Assembly (NCBI GenBank): GCA_003611955.1
Contig: RAZE01000022.1
Location: forward strand, 1 to 64,000
Source: a bacterium 1XD8-76
GTDB taxonomy: Bacteria; Bacillota; Clostridia; Lachnospirales; Lachnospiraceae
Length of the DNA stretch: 64,000 nt
Direction of reading: 5' to 3'
Shown: positions 46,349 to 57,000 of the stretch, piece by piece
Layout: each line of letters begins with the position of its first letter
Numbering within the stretch: position 1 is the first letter of the stretch
Notes under the pieces: model-generated
Database searches by the model: none
The model's input: only the letters and a program-made list of their open reading frames with translations
What the model was told of the DNA's origin: nothing
Program-made: the position numbers and the translations under genes

Positions 46349-46735
46349 TTATTTCTCGTTCAGCACGATCTTGATATGGCTCATTCTCTTTTCGATTCTG
46401 TAAGCCCTGCCCTGTGCCCGGGGTCTCACACGTTTCATAATAGGACCATTGCTTGCATAGCATTCCTCAATATAAAGGTTAGCCGCATTCATGCCATTGT
46501 TGTTTTCAGCATTGGCAATCGCTGATTCCAGTAATTTTTTGATCACGCCGGAAGCGTATCTGGGGTTGTACTCCAGAACTGCCAGGGCGCTTGTTACATC
46601 TTTGCCTCTGATGGCATCTAATACAAAGCATGCTTTCTGTACAGGAATCCTTGCGTAAGATAACTTAGCGGAAGGTCTTGTATCTTTCTGAGCATTTCTT
46701 TCTCTTTTGATCTGACTTCTATGTCCTTTAGCCAT
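46349..46735 (-). CDS. rplV: 50S ribosomal protein L22
   Basis: L22 extends a hairpin into the exit tunnel, where some macrolide resistance mutations arise. ARIPVQKACFVLDAIRGKDV, ESAIANAENNNGMNAANLYIEECYASNGPIMKR and the RAQGRAYRIEKRMSHI tip are conserved in 128 residues. Confidence 0.98.
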   Translation of the reverse strand: MAKGHRSQIKRERNAQKDTRPSAKLSYARIPVQKACFVLDAIRGKDVTSALAVLEYNPRYASGVIKKLLESAIANAENNNGMNAANLYIEECYASNGPIMKRVRPRAQGRAYRIEKRMSHIKIVLNEK

Positions 46736-46757
46736 AGTGTAAACCTCCTTTCAAACC

Positions 46758-47039
46758 TTATCTCACTTTGGATTTCTTATCTTCTTTTGCATGTCCTCTG
46801 TAGGTTCTGGTTGCAACAAACTCGCCTAATTTATGTCCAACCATGTCCTCCGTAACATATACAGGCACATGCTTTCTGCCGTCGTGAACCGCAAATGTGT
46901 GTCCCACGAAGGACGGGAAAATTGTGGAACGGCGGGACCAGGTCTTAATGACCTGTTTCTGGCCGGACGCATTCAAAGCATCTACTTTTTTCAGTAAGCT
47001 CGCGTCTGCGAACGGGCCTTTTTTCAATGATCTCGACAT
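46758..47039 (-). CDS. rpsS: 30S ribosomal protein S19
   Basis: S19 sits in the 30S head near the A-site finger. [65 protein letters not shown] and [15 protein letters not shown] match the family over 93 residues. Confidence 0.98.
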   Translation of the reverse strand: MSRSLKKGPFADASLLKKVDALNASGQKQVIKTWSRRSTIFPSFVGHTFAVHDGRKHVPVYVTEDMVGHKLGEFVATRTYRGHAKEDKKSKVR

Positions 47040-47060
47040 GATTCTTCCTCCTCAATATGA

Positions 47061-47903
47061 TTACTTGATCGCTCTACCGTCTCTTCTTCTTACAATCATC
47101 TTGTTAGAAGCTTTTTTCTTCTTACGGGTCTTTAAGCCAAGTGCAGGTTTGCCCCAGGGTGTGCTCGGGCCCGGACGTCCGATCGGCGCACGTCCTTCAC
47201 CACCGCCGTGCGGATGGTCATTCGGGTTCATAACAGAACCGCGGACCGTAGGTCTAATGCCCATGTGACGTTTCCGTCCTGCTTTACCAATATTGATGAG
47301 GTTGTGGTCAACGTTGCCCACCACGCCGACTGTGGCGCGGCATACGGCGAGAACCATTCTCATTTCACCGGAGGGAAGACGAAGCGTTACATACTTGCCT
47401 TCTTTTGCCATAAGCTGCGCGCTGTTGCCGGCGCTGCGAACCATCTGGCCTCCCTTTCCGGGATATAACTCAATGTTGTGCACCTGCGTACCAACCGGGA
47501 TATTCTCAAGCGGCAGACAGTTGCCAACCCTGATTTCCGCTTCGGGACCGTTCATGACTTTCATGCCGTCTGTCAGCCCTTCGGGAGCGATAATATATGC
47601 TTTCTGTCCGTCTGCGTAGCAGATCAGAGCGATATTCGCCGTTCTGTTGGGATCGTACTCGATACCGATCACAGTTGCCGGAATACCGTCTTTGTTTCTC
47701 TTAAAGTCAATGATTCTGTATTTCTGTCTGTTGCCGCCGCCGTGATGACGAACGGTGATCTTTCCCTGATTGTTTCGTCCCGCATTTTTCTTCTTGCTCG
47801 CAAGCAGAGACTTTTCAGGGGTCTTCTTTGTGATCTCAGAGAAATCAGAACCAGTCATATTTCTTCTGGAAGGTGTATATGGGTTATAGGTTTTAATTCC
47901 CAT
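47061..47903 (-). CDS. rplB: 50S ribosomal protein L2
   Basis: L2 is essential for subunit association and peptidyl transfer. From the ATG at 47903 (AAGGAG nine bases upstream) the 280-residue protein reads [21 protein letters not shown], and later carries [28 protein letters not shown], with the functionally key His. An ATG 51 bases further up lacks conservation. A structured gap precedes it. Confidence 0.98.
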   Translation of the reverse strand: MGIKTYNPYTPSRRNMTGSDFSEITKKTPEKSLLASKKKNAGRNNQGKITVRHHGGGNRQKYRIIDFKRNKDGIPATVIGIEYDPNRTANIALICYADGQKAYIIAPEGLTDGMKVMNGPEAEIRVGNCLPLENIPVGTQVHNIELYPGKGGQMVRSAGNSAQLMAKEGKYVTLRLPSGEMRMVLAVCRATVGVVGNVDHNLINIGKAGRKRHMGIRPTVRGSVMNPNDHPHGGGEGRAPIGRPGPSTPWGKPALGLKTRKKKKASNKMIVRRRDGRAIK

Positions 47904-47930
47904 GTCTTTTTTCTCCTTTTCTTTTTTGTC

Positions 47931-47974
47931 GCAATGGAGTTCTCGGCGCTCCACCGGTTCCCCGGCTCCATCGC
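47931..47974 (-). other. hairpin in the rplW-rplB gap
   Basis: Nine bases at 47931-47939 pair with 47966-47974 (one G-U), enclosing an inner CCGG-GGAA-CCGG type hairpin at 47954-47965. There is no U tract. It lies about 30 bases before the rplB ribosome site and may modulate L2 translation or mark a processing point. Confidence 0.35.
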
Positions 47975-48000
47975 ATAATCAAAATGCGCCGCCGTTCATT

Positions 48001-48300
48001 TTAGAGTCCTGTAAAGATCTCGATCTCTTTACTGTCAGCCGTGAGCTGGACGATAGCCTTTTTCGTCTTAGCCGTTCTGCCGACTATCATGCCTCTTCTC
48101 TTCTTTTTGCCATCCATGTTTATCGTGTTGACACGCTGCACTCTGGTCCCTTCAAACATCTTTTCCACCGCTTCCTTCACCTGCGACTTTGTCGCATCGG
48201 GATGCACCAGAAATGTATACTTTTTGTCAGCCATACCAGCCATGCTCTTTTCCGTGATAACCGGTTTCAGGATTACGTCATAATATTTCAGGTCAGCCAT
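48001..48300 (-). CDS. rplW: 50S ribosomal protein L23
   Basis: L23 is the tunnel-exit docking site for trigger factor and [47 protein letters not shown] and [14 protein letters not shown] are typical of its 99 residues. The start overlaps the rplD stop by one base (TAATG). Confidence 0.98.
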   Translation of the reverse strand: MADLKYYDVILKPVITEKSMAGMADKKYTFLVHPDATKSQVKEAVEKMFEGTRVQRVNTINMDGKKKRRGMIVGRTAKTKKAIVQLTADSKEIEIFTGL

Positions 48301-48923
48301 TATGCATACACCTCCTCAATCTTTGCAACAGCATCCTTTGTCAGGATCAGTGTTCCTGCTTTTAAGATGTCATAAACATTGATCGTTCCCGGCAGAGCCG
48401 TCTGCACGAAGGGGAGATTGTTTGCGGATTTGATCACCACATCATCCTTTTCACCCAGTACAACCAGCGCTTTATCCTCCACTTTCAGATTCTCCAGCAC
48501 CGCTTTGAACTTCTTTGTCTTGATCTCATCGAATTTCAGTTCATCCAGAACAACGAGCTTGCTCATGGCAACCTTATCGGATAATACTGACTTTAATGCT
48601 GCTCTCTTTTCTTTTTTGTTCATCTTAAAGGAATAGTCTCTCGGCACGGGGGCAAACACGACACCGCCGCCCTTCCACTGAGGTGATCTCGTAGATCCCT
48701 GTCTCGCATGACCGGTTCCTTTCTGTCTCCAGGGCTTTCTTCCGCCGCCGGATACTTCGCCGCGGGTCTTTGCCTTCTGGGTACCCTGACGATTGTTTGC
48801 AAGCTGCTGCAATACTGCCATGTGAACCAGATGCTCATTCACTTCCACGCCGAAAACAGCGTCGTTCAGCTCTACAGTACCAACTTCCTTGCCTTCCATA
48901 TTGTAAACAGATACTTTAGCCAT
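48300..48923 (-). CDS. rplD: 50S ribosomal protein L4
   Basis: L4 reaches into the exit tunnel and, in gamma-proteobacteria, represses the S10 operon through its leader. [49 protein letters not shown] is the conserved loop region. Length is 207 residues. Whether it acts on the structured leader at 50010-50325 is unknown. Confidence 0.98.
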   Translation of the reverse strand: MAKVSVYNMEGKEVGTVELNDAVFGVEVNEHLVHMAVLQQLANNRQGTQKAKTRGEVSGGGRKPWRQKGTGHARQGSTRSPQWKGGGVVFAPVPRDYSFKMNKKEKRAALKSVLSDKVAMSKLVVLDELKFDEIKTKKFKAVLENLKVEDKALVVLGEKDDVVIKSANNLPFVQTALPGTINVYDILKAGTLILTKDAVAKIEEVYA

Positions 48924-48947
48924 CTCATTTCCTCCTTTCGCCCCGAA

Positions 48948-49631
48948 TTATGCTTGTGCTCTGGTCGTCTCTTTGATGGTAACCAGCGCTTTCTTAGGTC
49001 CCGGAACGGAGCCTTTTATCAACAGCAGATTCTTCTCTGCATCCACTTTTACTACTTCCAGATTCTGAACTGTCACTTTCACGCAGCCCATATGTCCCGG
49101 CATGCCTTTTCCCTTGAATACTCTGCTGGGGGATGAGCAGGCGCCGTTACTTCCCTGATGACGATGGAACTTGGAGCCGTGTTTCATGGGGCCTCTGTGC
49201 TGTCCGAGTCTCTTGATCGCGCCCTGGAATCCCTTACCTTTGGAAATACCGGAGGCATCCACTCTCTCGCCTACTTCAAAGATATCCGCCTTGATCTCCT
49301 TGCCCAGTTCGTACTCCTCCGCGTTTTCAAAGCGGAACTCTCTGACATATCTCTTACCGGAAACACCGGCCTTCTTGAAGTGACCCATCTCTGCTTTGTT
49401 CACGCCGTGAGCGCGCGTCACTTTCCTTTTACCGCCTTTGTCCGTGTTGACGATCTTTTCCTTCTTGTCAACAAAACCTACCTGAACTGCTTTGTAACCG
49501 TCGTTCTCTTCCGTCTTGATCTGGGTTACTACGCAGGGACCCGCCTGGAGAACGGTTACCGGTATCAGCGTGCCGTCTTCCTGGAAGATCTGAGTCATTC
49601 CGACTTTTGTAGCTAAAATCGCTTTCTTCAT
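48948..49631 (-). CDS. rplC: 50S ribosomal protein L3
   Basis: L3 is one of the first proteins to bind 23S r[87 protein letters not shown] and [19 protein letters not shown] are conserved in 227 residues. It follows rpsJ by 60 bases. Confidence 0.98.
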   Translation of the reverse strand: MKKAILATKVGMTQIFQEDGTLIPVTVLQAGPCVVTQIKTEENDGYKAVQVGFVDKKEKIVNTDKGGKRKVTRAHGVNKAEMGHFKKAGVSGKRYVREFRFENAEEYELGKEIKADIFEVGERVDASGISKGKGFQGAIKRLGQHRGPMKHGSKFHRHQGSNGACSSPSRVFKGKGMPGHMGCVKVTVQNLEVVKVDAEKNLLLIKGSVPGPKKALVTIKETTRAQA

Positions 49632-49691
49632 TTTACCCTCCTTTTTTTCTACATCGGACCATACTTGCGCATGTTCATAACTAGTAGAAGG

Positions 49692-50009
49692 TTATTTCTG
49701 TTTCATTTTGATATCAATATACACGCCGGCCGGCATTTCCAATCTCTGCAGCGCATCGATGGTCTTGGGCGTCGGTGCAATGATGTCGATCAGTCTCTTG
49801 TGAGTTCTCTGCTCAAACTGTTCTCTGGAATCTTTGTACTTGTGAACCGCTCTTATGATAGTAACAACCTCTTTCTTAGTAGGAAGGGGTACCGGTCCGC
49901 TCACCTGAGAACCATTCTTCTTGACTGTTTCGATGATTTTTTTGGCAGACGCATCAATCAGCTGATGGTCATAAGCTTTTAATGTAATTCTCATTACCTG
50001 ACTTGCCAT
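49692..50009 (-). CDS. rpsJ: 30S ribosomal protein S10
   Basis: S10 (NusE) is in the 30S head and also joins transcription antitermination complexes. [70 protein letters not shown] is the family core in 105 residues. AAAAGGAGG lies before the ATG. It is the first gene of the superoperon. Confidence 0.98.
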   Translation of the reverse strand: MASQVMRITLKAYDHQLIDASAKKIIETVKKNGSQVSGPVPLPTKKEVVTIIRAVHKYKDSREQFEQRTHKRLIDIIAPTPKTIDALQRLEMPAGVYIDIKMKQK

Positions 50010-50325
50010 AAAAAAAGTCGCCTCCTTTTCGCACTTTATTATTTAAGTACGACAAGCGGTGACTGTACACTCTTCCGTGTGTGTCCAACGCCCGGATACC
50101 CGGCGTGCCTTTTCACAGTATTCTGTGAAGTACCTGTTCTCACACGTCTCTGCCTCTCCTTTAAAATAAGTCCTTGCAGAATATTCTACGTTTGTACAGT
50201 GACTTGTCGTCAGTTTCCTTACCGGAGATCTCTGATCTTCCGGTTTGACATTCGCTCCACGGAAAACCTGTCAGTAGTTACCCGCTGACAGCAACCTCAC
50301 GCTTCATCGCTATCATGCCACAGCA
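50010..50325 (-). ncRNA. structured leader of the S10 superoperon
   Basis: The leader between the promoter and rpsJ is about 310 nt. Three local hairpins lie within it: CTGTCAG/CTGACAG (50268-50274 with 50285-50291), ACCGGA/TCCGGT plus GATC/GATC (50221-50244), and TTCACAG/CTGTGAA (50112-50129). A long-range closing stem also exists: 50049-50056 pairs with 50203-50210 (8 bp) and 50062-50068 with 50194-50200 (7 bp). No intrinsic terminator is seen. The fold suggests a cis-regulatory RNA, possibly bound by a ribosomal protein. Confidence 0.5.
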
Positions 50326-50331
50326 ACAGCT

Positions 50332-50360
50332 ATTGTACTATAGAAAATTCGAGAATGCAA
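50332..50360 (-). promoter_or_regulatory. sigma-A promoter of the S10 superoperon
   Basis: TTGCAT (50355-50360) and TACAAT (50332-50337) are separated by 17 bases on the minus strand. It is the only strong promoter between the hemerythrin gene and rpsJ. It probably drives all genes down to rplQ. Confidence 0.8.
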
Positions 50361-50394
50361 GGACTTTTTTAAATTTTTTTCGATTTTTTGCCTG

Positions 50395-50817
50395 TTACAG
50401 GCGGTTTGGATTATTTACGTAGTTTATATACTCCGCCACGGAGCGATCGAAGCCTTCAATATGTTTGAAGAGCCAGTCCACCACCTGCTCCTTTACCTGT
50501 TCCACAAAGTCTTCCGTAGGTCCCTCGGATTCCTCCAGAAATTCATGCAGCGCATCTACCGTCTTTTTAAATTCCTCATGTTTCCCCCTGTGCTCCGCAT
50601 ATCCCGGGTAGGATACCTCCTGCTGGAGTTTTTCCTCCTCTGTAAAGTGAAACTCCGTGTACTCCGCAAGGTAATCCAGCATTTTGATGGCTTTCATCTT
50701 GCCGTCCCCCTCCTCACAGGCGTTCACGAGCGCTGCGATCCGCTCAATCAGTTCTCTGTGCTGGGCGTCTATCGTTTTATTGCCGGTCAATAAGTTGTCG
50801 CTGAATTCTATGATCAT
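50395..50817 (-). CDS. bacteriohemerythrin
   Basis: The 140-residue four-helix protein binds oxygen at a di-iron site. The iron ligands appear as DAQHRELIERI, TEFHFTEEEKLQQEVSYPGYAEHRGKHEEF and WLFKHIEGFD. In anaerobes such proteins may sense or scavenge oxygen. The ATG at 50817 has AAGGAAGGGG upstream; a longer frame to 50979 runs through the promoter and is not coding. It is divergent from ptb-buk. Confidence 0.93.
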   Translation of the reverse strand: MIIEFSDNLLTGNKTIDAQHRELIERIAALVNACEEGDGKMKAIKMLDYLAEYTEFHFTEEEKLQQEVSYPGYAEHRGKHEEFKKTVDALHEFLEESEGPTEDFVEQVKEQVVDWLFKHIEGFDRSVAEYINYVNNPNRL

Positions 50818-50860
50818 AACTTCCCCTTCCTTATATGATATACAATATTTTCTGTCCTTT

Positions 50861-50889
50861 ATCTTACCACCAATCGGCGGTTTTGTTAA
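50861..50889 (-). promoter_or_regulatory. sigma-A promoter of the hemerythrin gene
   Basis: TTAACA (50884-50889) and TAAGAT (50861-50866) are 17 bases apart on the minus strand. The leader to the ATG is about 37 nt. Confidence 0.65.
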
Positions 50890-50960
50890 TCCGTTTTTCC
50901 AACTTTTTAGCCCAACAGCTCCCGAATGTGACTTTCCCCGGCAAATTAGCTGTAAACGCC

Positions 50961-50989
50961 TTGATTTTTGTGCGTTCAAGTGATACTAT
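50961..50989 (+). promoter_or_regulatory. sigma-A promoter of ptb-buk
   Basis: TTGATT (50961-50966) and TACTAT (50984-50989) are 17 bases apart. The start would be near 50996, about 60 bases before the ptb ATG. It is back to back with the hemerythrin promoter. Confidence 0.65.
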
Positions 50990-51057
50990 TTTATCAGAAA
51001 TTTTATGTGAAACAGCATAAAAAACTATAGGATTAAAGAAAACAAAGGAGCAAAAAA

Positions 51058-51975
51058 ATGAGCAAGAATTTTTCTGATTTACTCTCCCGGGTTTCCGCAT
51101 GCAAAAAAAAGACTCTCTCTGTCGCGGTTGCCCAGGATAAGGCCGTGCTGGAGGCCGTAAAAGCCGCAAAGGAACAGGGTATTGCGGATGCCATTCTGGT
51201 CGGCGACGAGGCAAAGATCGGTGAGATCGCCGCAGAACTCGGTATGGATATGACAGAATATACCGTGATCCACGAGGAGGATACCGTGGCGGCTTCCTTA
51301 AAAGCCGTTCAGCTCGTGCACGACGGCAAGGCCGATATGTATATGAAAGGACTGCTTGACACCAAAACTTTCTTAAAGAGCGTATTAGATAAGGAAGTGG
51401 GGCTGCGCACCGGTAAACCCCTGTCCCATGTATGCGTGTTTGAAATTCCCGGCATTGATCGCCTTGTATTTTTGACCGATGTGGCTTTCATGCCCTACCC
51501 CACGCTGGAAGATAAAGTGAATATCATCAACTACACCGTGGAAGTCGCCAATGCCTGCGGTGTGGAAATGCCGAAGGTTGCGCCTCTCGCCGCCGTGGAA
51601 GTTGTCAATCCGAAAATGCCCGTCACGGTGGACGCGGCGGAGCTGACAAAGATGAACGAAGAGGGAAAGATCACAGGCTGTATCGTGGACGGCCCCTTGT
51701 CTCTGGACATCGCTTTATATAAGGAAGCGGCTGAAGAAAAGGGCGCCCTCGACAGAAAAGTGGCCGGTGATGCGGACATCCTGCTGTTCCCCGATATCCA
51801 CGCCGGAAACCTTGTCTACAAGGCGATTGTACATATGGTAAACGTAAAGAACGGCAACATCCTGACCGGAACCAAGGCTCCCGTCATTCTGACGTCCCGT
51901 TCCGATACCTGCGAGGTGAAAGTAAACTCTATCGCGCTGGCAGCGCTGGCAGCTGAGACTTTAAAAAGCGAATAA
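51058..51975 (+). CDS. ptb: phosphate butyryltransferase
   Basis: Ptb converts butyryl-CoA and phosphate to butyryl phosphate, the first step of the kinase route to butyrate. The 305-residue protein has the phosphotransacetylase/Ptb family blocks [74 protein letters not shown] and [15 protein letters not shown]. The short length and the adjacent buk separate it from acetyl-specific Pta. AAAGGAG precedes the ATG. It is followed by buk after 20 bases. Confidence 0.93.
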   Translation: MSKNFSDLLSRVSACKKKTLSVAVAQDKAVLEAVKAAKEQGIADAILVGDEAKIGEIAAELGMDMTEYTVIHEEDTVAASLKAVQLVHDGKADMYMKGLLDTKTFLKSVLDKEVGLRTGKPLSHVCVFEIPGIDRLVFLTDVAFMPYPTLEDKVNIINYTVEVANACGVEMPKVAPLAAVEVVNPKMPVTVDAAELTKMNEEGKITGCIVDGPLSLDIALYKEAAEEKGALDRKVAGDADILLFPDIHAGNLVYKAIVHMVNVKNGNILTGTKAPVILTSRSDTCEVKVNSIALAALAAETLKSE

Positions 51976-51995
51976 CGAGAAAAAGGAGAACGATT

Positions 51996-53066
51996 ATGTC
52001 TGTTAAAACTTTAGTGATCAACCCCGGTTCCACCTCCACCAAAATCGGTATTTTTGAGGATGAGACCTTATTATTTGACGAAACACTGCGACACTCCACA
52101 GAGGAGATAGCCCGCTATGATTCTATTATCGATCAGAAGGATTTCCGCCGGGATATCATTCTGGACTTCCTGAAATCGAAAGATTTCGATGTAAATTCAC
52201 TGGATATGGTCGTCGGCAGGGGCGGTATGTTAAAACCCATTCCCGGCGGCACCTACGCCGTAAATGACACGCTGGTTCACGATCTGGAACTCGGCGTCTC
52301 CGGACAGCACGCCTCCAATCTGGGCGGCATCTTAGCCCGGGAGATCGCGGATTCCATCGGCAAACCCAGTTATATCGTGGATCCCGTAGTCGTAGATGAG
52401 CTCTGCGACGAGGCAAGAATTTCCGGCGTTCCCGAGCTTCCCAGGATCAGCATTTTCCATGCATTGAACCAGAAAGCGGTGGCAAAGCGTTACGCTGCGG
52501 AAAGCGGCAAAGATTACAATGATCTGAATCTGATCGTTGTTCATATGGGCGGCGGCGTTTCCGTCGGCGCACACAGTCAGGGCAAAGTTATCGATGTGTT
52601 CAACGCCCTCGACGGCGACGGAGCGTTCTCCCCTGAGCGCGCGGGCAGCGTGCCTTCCGGCGCTCTCGTAAAAATGTGCTTCTCCGGTAAGTACACCGAG
52701 AAGGAAGTGTACAAAAAGCTCGTCGGCGCAGGCGGTTTCAACGCACTCCTCGGCACAAACGACATGCGTGAAGTGGAAAAGATGGTCCAGGACGGCAACA
52801 AGGAAGCGGATCTGTTTCGAAGAGCGTTTATCTTCCAGGTAGCAAAAGATATCGGCTCCATGGCTTGCGTGCTTTCCGGCAAGATCGATCAGATCATCAT
52901 CACCGGCGGCATCGCTTACGATAAAGAAGTGGTTGCCGGTCTGAAAGAGCACTGTGAGTTCCTCGCCCCCGTTACCGTTTATCCGGGTGAAGACGAGCTG
53001 CTTGCTCTGGTACAGGGTGGTCTTCGCGTCGTGAACGGAGCGGAGAAAGCTGCAGAATATAAATAA
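51996..53066 (+). CDS. buk: butyrate kinase
   Basis: Buk transfers phosphate from butyryl phosphate to ADP, giving ATP and butyrate. The ASKHA-fold motifs are [75 protein letters not shown] and [10 protein letters not shown]. The length of 356 residues matches butyrate rather than acetate kinases (about 400). AAGGAG precedes the ATG. With ptb it shows that the organism makes butyrate by the kinase route. Confidence 0.95.
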   Translation: MSVKTLVINPGSTSTKIGIFEDETLLFDETLRHSTEEIARYDSIIDQKDFRRDIILDFLKSKDFDVNSLDMVVGRGGMLKPIPGGTYAVNDTLVHDLELGVSGQHASNLGGILAREIADSIGKPSYIVDPVVVDELCDEARISGVPELPRISIFHALNQKAVAKRYAAESGKDYNDLNLIVVHMGGGVSVGAHSQGKVIDVFNALDGDGAFSPERAGSVPSGALVKMCFSGKYTEKEVYKKLVGAGGFNALLGTNDMREVEKMVQDGNKEADLFRRAFIFQVAKDIGSMACVLSGKIDQIIITGGIAYDKEVVAGLKEHCEFLAPVTVYPGEDELLALVQGGLRVVNGAEKAAEYK

Positions 53067-53081
53067 GGATTTGAATCAATC

Positions 53082-53119
53082 AACCACCAAATCGGCAAAT
53101 TCCCCGGTTTGGTGGTTTT
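53082..53119 (+). terminator. intrinsic terminator of ptb-buk
   Basis: AACCACCAAA (53082-53091) pairs with TTTGGTGGTT (53108-53117), a perfect ten-pair stem with a 16-base loop, running into TTTTATT. It lies 15 bases after buk and could also limit readthrough from the convergent dehydrogenase gene. Confidence 0.85.
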
Positions 53120-53127
53120 ATTAAAGC

Positions 53128-54087
53128 TCATATCAGTCTGTTCTCAGGTTCTTTCCCCGTAAAAACATCCATGACTGCCCTGGCGGTCACTATAGATGTC
53201 TCTTCACAGTTCTCAAAAGTTTCCGCTGAAACATGGGGAGTAGCTATATAATTGTCAAATCGGAACAACTGACTCTTTAAATCAACCGGCTCAGTCTCAA
53301 ACACATCCGTTCCCATTCCGCCGATTTTTCCGTTCTGAAGTGCTTCGGCCAGATCATTTTCATTTACGATATTACCCCTCGCCGTGTTTACAATCAGTAC
53401 ACCATCTTTCATCTTTTTGATATTTCCTCTGCAGATCAAATGATGCGTCTCCTCTGTCGCGGGCAGATGTATGGAGATAATATCGGATAATTCAAATATC
53501 TGTTCCAGCGATACCATCTCCACCCCCAGACTCTTCGCCCTTTCCACATCCGGATATTTATCATACGCAATCACCCTGGGGGAAAATCCCCGAAGACGCA
53601 CTGCAACATTTCTTGCAATGGCGCCAAATCCCAAAAGTCCCACCGTTCTGCTTCTCATTTCATGGAACATAGGGCGTTGCCATTCTCCTTTTCTGATGGA
53701 GCTGTTCAATCTTGGCACGGCCCTTACAAGACTCAACATCAGTGCGATCGTCTGCTCTGCCACTGCCGATGAATTGATTCCCGGACTGTTGCATACGACA
53801 ATCCCATGCCGCTTTGCCCCCTGCAGATCGATGTTGTCCACCCCAACGCCAAAGCGTGCAATCGCTTTCAAGTTTGGAGCGTGTGAAAAAATTTCATCAT
53901 TCCAGGTGTCAACTCCTGCTACGACACCATCGACCTCTCCTATGATCGTTTTCAGTTCATCTGCCGACAGCGGTCTGCCTTTTCGATTCTCAATAATTTC
54001 ACAGCCCCCATCTTCCAGTATTTTTTTCCCTTCCCCGCAATATTTCGAATAATTTGTCACCGTGACCAATACTTTTTTCTTTTTCAT
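53128..54087 (-). CDS. D-isomer-specific 2-hydroxyacid dehydrogenase
   Basis: The 319-residue NAD-dependent enzyme has a catalytic domain, the Rossmann signature VGLLGFGAIARNVAVRL, the Arg in VNTARGNIVNENDL, and the catalytic His in ATPHVSAET. It resembles D-3-phosphoglycerate dehydrogenases but lacks any ACT regulatory domain. It overlaps the GH gene by four bases and ends a catabolic operon, so a role on a sugar-derived hydroxyacid is more likely than serine synthesis. The substrate is not known. Confidence 0.88.
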   Translation of the reverse strand: MKKKKVLVTVTNYSKYCGEGKKILEDGGCEIIENRKGRPLSADELKTIIGEVDGVVAGVDTWNDEIFSHAPNLKAIARFGVGVDNIDLQGAKRHGIVVCNSPGINSSAVAEQTIALMLSLVRAVPRLNSSIRKGEWQRPMFHEMRSRTVGLLGFGAIARNVAVRLRGFSPRVIAYDKYPDVERAKSLGVEMVSLEQIFELSDIISIHLPATEETHHLICRGNIKKMKDGVLIVNTARGNIVNENDLAEALQNGKIGGMGTDVFETEPVDLKSQLFRFDNYIATPHVSAETFENCEETSIVTARAVMDVFTGKEPENRLI

Positions 54088-57000
54088 TCATTTTTCTCTC
54101 TTTCTGTCTGCCAATATAACGGCGTAGTCAATACTCCCATCGGAGTCAGCTGATATTCATAGGCCCATTTTGCGCCCTCGGTACGCCACAGATTCGGTCC
54201 ATACCAGGTCTCTGTGTGATCCGTATGATGCACCGCGCCGAACGCGTTTGCACGGTTTCCATATACCTTAATGCACACTTTGTGTTCGCCTGCACTTACC
54301 TTTTCAAAGTTCAGACGGTACGGTGCATAGATCAAATTTTTTTTGATTTTTCCGTCCAGTTCTACCTGCAGAAGCGCTCCCCGATATCCCGGAATTTCCA
54401 ACCACAAATCGCCTTCTCCAGTACACAGGTTCGTCTCATATATCAAATTTCCGGCATAAAACGGGAGCCCCTGCGCCGTATAATCCCCGTAATATATTCG
54501 GGCAGGATAATCCGTCAGCACTGCCTTTTTCCCTCTGATTTCCACTCCGAACTCCCCGAGGAGATACGCCCATTCCACATTCGTCTTTTCTCCAAACGGA
54601 ATCTGAAGTTCCAACACATTCTTTCCCTTCTTCAGACTTCCCAGACAGATCTTTCTAATGCTTCTGTCTACATACCAGCCTGCGTCATCCGTTTCCACCG
54701 CGCACCCGTTTAGCTCTACCTTCATCTCTTCCGGATGTTCTACCGCAAGAAATGTACGGAAAATACTCTTTTTTGTACATATCTCAAATCGCAGTTTCAG
54801 CAAATGCTCCCTGTCTTCTTTCCCTTTTGTCGCCCAGGGCTGCGCCAGAGCTTCCATGCGCATCGGATAGTTTAGCTTTTGTCGAAATCTGTTGTCAATT
54901 TTCAGCAGTTCTTCTTCCTCCTGCCACTCACCATCATCAAACGCATACTCCGCCATATCCAGCAGGCAGCAATTTTCTTCCTCCAGGACAATTTTTTCGG
55001 GTTCGGGAAGCCGTTTTTTCCTTTCCGCCGGAAATATCCGGACAGACCCGATGGATGCCTTCCCTCTTTTCTGCTCCTGACGTAACGGTTCCAGTTCGAA
55101 CAAAAGACTGTCATAAACCGAAACATAAGCTGTCAGAATCGTTCTTCCCTTTTGGTAGTCCGCTGTTGTCTCCCGTATTTCTCCGGTCTGCGCATCATAC
55201 AGCCTCGGCCGGTATTCTCCCCGGATAAATATGGTAAGCTTTTCCATATAAGTAATATCCTTATTCTGCGGTTTATTCACATGACACAGAAAAATCCACT
55301 TCCGCTCTGCCTCCTCCCGCAATTGATAAAACATATTCTTTGTCCGCTTTCCGGATTCCCTGTGCTTTATTCTGGTTGGATCATCTCCGTCTGCACTCTC
55401 GCTCCATACCTCTACATCCCTGTACGGTTCCAGAATCGAAAGTACTCTGTCCCTTCGGAAAGGTATCTTTCCGCATTTTTCTGCCAGTTTGACCATCCTG
55501 TCCGTTCTTTGCCCCTCCTCAAACAGAGGCGGCTCACCCACGAATATTACTTTGCCGCCCGACTGCCAAAACTGTTCCAGATGCTGATATGTGTTATTTC
55601 GAAGCGTCATACATCCCGGCACCAGAATAACCTCATACTCCGATCGTCCTACACGAAAATATTCCGAATCTCCCCTCTCTCCAAGTTCTTCCAATACCAT
55701 CTCGGAAATAAAGTCAAAATCTATCAGCCCATAAAGCAGCCAGGAAATAATACTCTCAAATTGCTCCTCCAAAGCTTCCCTGATTTCCGCCCCCTGAGAT
55801 CGGCATCCCCAGTATAACCAGTATGACTCAACCGGATGTATCACACCTACCCGAACTTTTGTCTTTCCCCGGGTTAACACTGTATTCAATCTTGCAAAAT
55901 AGTCCTCCAGTACATGATATTCCCGATACCAGGGCGACTGATACCCTATACTCGCCGGATAATCCCGCTTTGCCTCTCCCTCCATTGATGCCCATGTCAA
56001 ATGCGGTATCCGCACGGTCACTCCCAAAGCCGCCTGCCAGTCTCCGGCAAGCTTGTGCCCGCGAAAATCAAAATCCCAGCCCGTGACGCCATAAATTTCG
56101 CTCGCCACCCCTTCTCTTCCCATCTGATGCGCCAGGCTCTGTGCCTGCTTTGCCGTGGAGAGTTCTCTTCTGTCACAGAGCATATCTATTCCCGGCAGCC
56201 CAAAGTTCATCATGGGCCGCATCACCTCCCCTACCGCCATTGTCTGGGAATGCAGCGTCCACTCATTCATCATATGACCGGTAAGGCAGATACCATGGTT
56301 TTCACACCATTCTCCGATATTGTCACCATATGCCTCCGAAAATCTCTCACACAAATGCCTGTGATATAAATATCTGGCGGCGGACACCATGTCTTTTCCT
56401 CTGTCCCAGACCAGTTCCGGCAAATGATCCAGTATAGACTTCCCGTAGCGTTTCACAAACGTATTCTCGAAATCATCTGTGAAGGGCAGAATGACCGGCT
56501 TTTTCTGAAAAGGTTCTTCCAGCCTCTCTTTATGGGCAAATTGGGGTTCGTCTGTAAATATAGCCGGGATCTCCGTACCAAAGTCCTTTCCAAGATGCCT
56601 GTAATAGGACTCGTGGGTCAGTTCTATAAAACGCTCCACTGAATCTTTATCCAGTGTATTGACATAAGACTGATTGTTGAACCACGGCGTATTCCCTGAT
56701 ATCTCCAGCCAGGCACACCATATTTGAGTATCTTTTCCTTTTTGCAGCTCATAAGGCACTTTATCCAGCCGCCTGTACGATTCCAGATATCCCTCCTCAT
56801 TCAGCCGTACTGCGTAATACCCAAGGAAAGTTCTTTTCCCGCTTCTGACGGCTTTGGCCGCCGCCATATATCCCTTCTCCTTTTCTTCCAGGACCTCCTG
56901 AGGTTCCAAAACGAGAAAACGCATTCTGTATTTTTCTTCTCTTGTCACAAGACCTCCCGCGCTGCCGGACGGCCACCTGTCCTCATCATAGAGCCAGCAC

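Noticed and set aside
50139-50163. Possible short upstream reading frame in the S10 leader
   Set aside because: AAAGGAG is followed about ten bases later by GTG, but the next codon is TGA, so no peptide would be made.
50818-50979. Longer N-terminus for the hemerythrin
   Set aside because: The frame is open, but it covers the predicted promoter at 50861-50889 and the extra residues do not look like part of the domain; the ATG at 50817 has the ribosome site.
53128-54087. Naming the dehydrogenase serA
   Set aside because: It is similar in sequence style, but lacks an ACT domain and belongs to a carbohydrate operon, so a specific biosynthetic role is not supported.
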